Shown here piece after piece: positions 62,643 to 64,000 of a DNA stretch of 64,000 nt (its first letter is position 1; each line of letters begins with the position of its first letter). The translations under genes and the position numbers were made by a program. The notes beneath the pieces are model-generated. The model searched no databases. It was given only the letters and a program-made list of their open reading frames with translations, and was not told the origin of the DNA. The DNA is from Calliopsis andreniformis (taxonomy: Eukaryota > Arthropoda > Insecta > Hymenoptera > Andrenidae), in the NCBI RefSeq assembly GCF_051401765.1, contig NW_027480423.1, positions 18,786,001 through 18,850,000 on the forward strand, written 5' to 3'.

Positions 62643-62954
62643 AAGTCCCTAACTATTCGATCTGGTGGAGACCCGCATAGAGCGGAGCCTAGGTTGCCCG
62701 GAACGTAGAAATGACCATCACTTTCACACTGGTTGCAATTATACCTGTTATAGTATGGAGAAGCTCTTGTATCTTTACTGTATTTTATGCTTCAGGCATT
62801 GGCTTCTATAGCCATACCTATTCCATCTGGAGGAGCAACGCCCTAGCGTCATGCCTAGGTTGCCCGGAACGTAGATATGACCATAACTTTAACACTGGTT
62901 GCTATTACTCATGCTATACGATGGAAAGGCTGTTGTATTTATATTGTATTTTAT
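62643..62954 (-). repeat. Reverse-arm units with shortened G+C-rich half
   Basis: One unit reads GGAGACCCGCATAGAGCGG (near 62,668) where others read GGAGCAACGCCCTAGAG, destroying one arm of the usual dyad. It is followed by TATACCTGTTATAGTATGG and GGAGGAGCAACGCCCTAGCG. The same unit recurs 1,161 bp later at about 63,822-63,990, an exact seven-unit-type spacing. Confidence 0.8.
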
Positions 62955-63314
62955 GCTTCTGGCGTTGACTTCTAAGGCTGTAGCTATTCGATGTTGTGGA
63001 GCAACGCCCTAAAGTGAATCCTATGTAGCCCGGAACGTAGAAATGACCATCATCTCCACACTGTTTGCAATTATTCATTTTATACGATGGAAAAGCTGTG
63101 GTATTTATATTGCATTTTGTGATTCTGGCGTTGACATCTAAGGCCGTGGTTATTCGATGTGGTGGAGCAACGCCCTAGAGTGAAGTCTAGGTTGCCGGGA
63201 ACGTAGAAACGACCATTACTTTCACACTGGTTGCAATTATTCCTGTTATACCATGGAAAAACTGTTGTATTTTTATTGTATTTTATGCTTCTGGCGTTGA
63301 CTTCTAAGGCCGTA
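62955..63314 (-). repeat. Second copy of the 59,470-59,829 segment
   Basis: It carries GGCTGTAGC, GAATCCTATGTAGCCC and GATTCTGGCGTTGACATC, as in the first copy 3,485 bp earlier. It differs at a few bases, such as GATGTTGTGGAGC and CCCTAAAGTG. Confidence 0.8.
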
Positions 63315-63813
63315 GCTATTAGATGTGGTGGAGGAACGCGCTAGAGTTACGCCTAGGATGCACAGAACGTAGAAATGACCATTACTTTCACACTGCTTGC
63401 AATTATTCCAGTTATACAATGGAAAAACTGTTGCATTTTTATTGTATTTTATGCATCTGGCGTTGAATTCTAAGACCCTAGCTATTCGATCTGGTGGAGC
63501 AACGCCCTAGAGAGGAGCCTAGGTTGCCCGGAACGCAGCAATGACCATTACTTTCACTCTGTCTGCAATTATTCATTTTATACGATGGAGAAGCTGTTGT
63601 ATCTATATTGTATTTTATGCTTATGGCGTTGACTTCTAAGGCCGTAGCTATTAGATGTGGTGGAGGAACGCGCTAGAGAGACGCCTAGGTTGCACGGAAC
63701 GTAGAAATGACCATTACCTTCACACTGGTTGGAATTATTCCTATTATACGATTGCAAAACTGTTGTATTTTTATTGTATTTTATGCTTCTGGCGTTGAAT
63801 TCTAAGTCCCTAG
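63315..63813 (-). repeat. Reverse-arm HOR block, copy 3 (three units)
   Basis: This is the third copy of the block at 61,822-62,320. It departs at about 63,813, where the shortened-dyad unit (GAGACCCGCATAG) follows directly. Copy 2 has two further units before that point. Confidence 0.82.
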
Positions 63814-64000
63814 CTATTCGATCTGGTGGAGACCCGCATAGAGCGGAGCCTAGGTTGCCCGGAACGTAGAAATGACCATCACTTTCACACTGGTTGCAAT
63901 TATACCTGTTATAGTATGGAGAAGCTCTTGTATCTTTACTGTATTTTATGCTTCAGGCATTGGCTTCTATAGCCATACCTATTCCATCTGGAGGAGCAAC
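63814..64000 (-). repeat. Final reverse-arm unit, cut by the window end
   Basis: It repeats 62,653-62,839 at an offset of 1,161 bp, including GGAGACCCGCATAGAGCGG and TATAGTATGGAGAAGC. The array is cut mid-unit at 64,000, so it continues to the right. Confidence 0.85.

Larger units (their letters stand above)
57594..64000 (-). repeat. Inverted arm of the same 166-bp satellite array (about 38 units)
   Basis: From here to the end of the window every unit is the reverse complement of the unit in the left arm. Landmarks now read CCTAGGTTGCCCGGAACGTAG, GGCGTTGACTTCTAAGG, TTTTATGCTTCTGG and GGTTGCAATTATTC, in the reversed order. Spacing stays at 166 bp. The array is cut mid-unit at 64,000 and so continues to the right. 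Variant units common here, such as GCATCTGGCGTTGAATTC and CGGAACGCAGCAATG, are not obvious in the forward arm, so this arm has its own homogenisation history. Confidence 0.96.

Noticed and set aside
1857..62968. Dozens of open frames of 60-109 codons on both strands, with similar protein sequences rich in Cys, Tyr and Asn
   Set aside because: They are translations of the satellite unit in shifting frames, and both strands yield them at the same places. The unit is not a multiple of three, so no frame stays open for long. Starts and stops fall at recurring repeat positions, and no domain or codon bias is seen.
1..64000. CRISPR array
   Set aside because: The repeats are adjacent with no unique spacers and vary along their whole length. 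The 166-bp period is far too long for CRISPR repeats.
1..64000. Telomere-type TTAGGG inside GTTAGGGCC in most units
   Set aside because: It occurs once per unit and never in tandem, so it is a coincidence of the unit sequence.
1..64000. CENP-B box (TTCG....A..CGGG core) around TACGTTCCGGGC
   Set aside because: CGGG is present, but the required A and TTCG do not fall at the right spacing on either strand in the consensus. A full scan of all units would be needed to exclude rare matches.
1..64000. RNA polymerase III B-box-like GATCGAATA (one mismatch to GWTCRANNC), suggesting a tRNA-derived unit
   Set aside because: No matching A box lies upstream at a usual distance and no tRNA fold or T-run terminator is evident. 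A single short degenerate match per unit is expected by chance.
1..64000. Ribosomal, tRNA or other structured RNA genes
   Set aside because: No stretch departs from the satellite unit for long enough to hold one.
57531..64000. Inverted arm as a chimeric fold-back read artefact
   Set aside because: A fold-back artefact would make the right arm a near-perfect reverse complement of the sequence just left of the junction. The right arm has different variant units and HOR steps, so an artefact of that kind is unlikely, though read support was not available.

Overview
The whole 64 kb window is tandem satellite DNA. I see no protein-coding gene, structured RNA gene, transposable element, CRISPR array or unique spacer. 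The repeat unit is about 166 bp. By my hand consensus it is about 41% G+C, with a G+C-richer half (landmarks TTCCGGGCAACCTAGG, GGCGTTGCTCCACCAG, ATCGAATAGTTAGGGCC) and an A+T-rich half (GCATAAAATAC, ATAAATACAACAG, TTTTCCATCGTATAAAA, GAATAATTGCAACCAG). About 385 units are present and the array runs off both ends of the window. A kilobase-scale, near-nucleosome-length, homogenised satellite with higher-order repeats (HORs) points to a eukaryotic nuclear chromosome, most likely centromeric or pericentromeric heterochromatin. I do not recognise the satellite family or the species. CpG is not depleted in the consensus (7 seen, about 6.9 expected), which fits a genome with little CpG methylation, for example many invertebrates, but does not prove it.

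Layout. (1) 1-57,547: head-to-tail units on the + strand. This arm contains several HOR domains: a ~4,980-bp (30-unit) block at 3,895-8,874 repeated as 29 units at 8,875-13,690, with a shortened derivative at 14,492-16,648; a ~2,155-bp (12-15 unit) HOR at 21,271-28,455, resuming at 29,570; 332-bp dimers at 31,218-32,040; a 498-bp trimer step at 33,272-34,054; a 1,161-bp (7-unit) HOR with longer relatives at 41,595-48,063; and a ~20-unit block at 52,262-54,060 repeated at 55,413-57,020. Between these lie older, more diverged mosaic stretches. (2) 57,548-57,593: an A+T-rich junction. (3) 57,594-64,000: the same satellite in the opposite orientation, with its own HORs (12-, 9- and 7-unit steps) and its own set of variant units.

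Nothing here works as genes do. The short open frames are by-products of the repeat: 166 is not a multiple of three, so each frame shifts by one base per unit and soon meets a recurring stop. The biology of interest is array evolution (whole-unit deletions and duplications, conversion-like patches, one inversion boundary) and a possible structural role of a conserved dyad in each unit. Offsets and block edges were read by eye from the sequence; block edges are good to roughly 10-30 bp.
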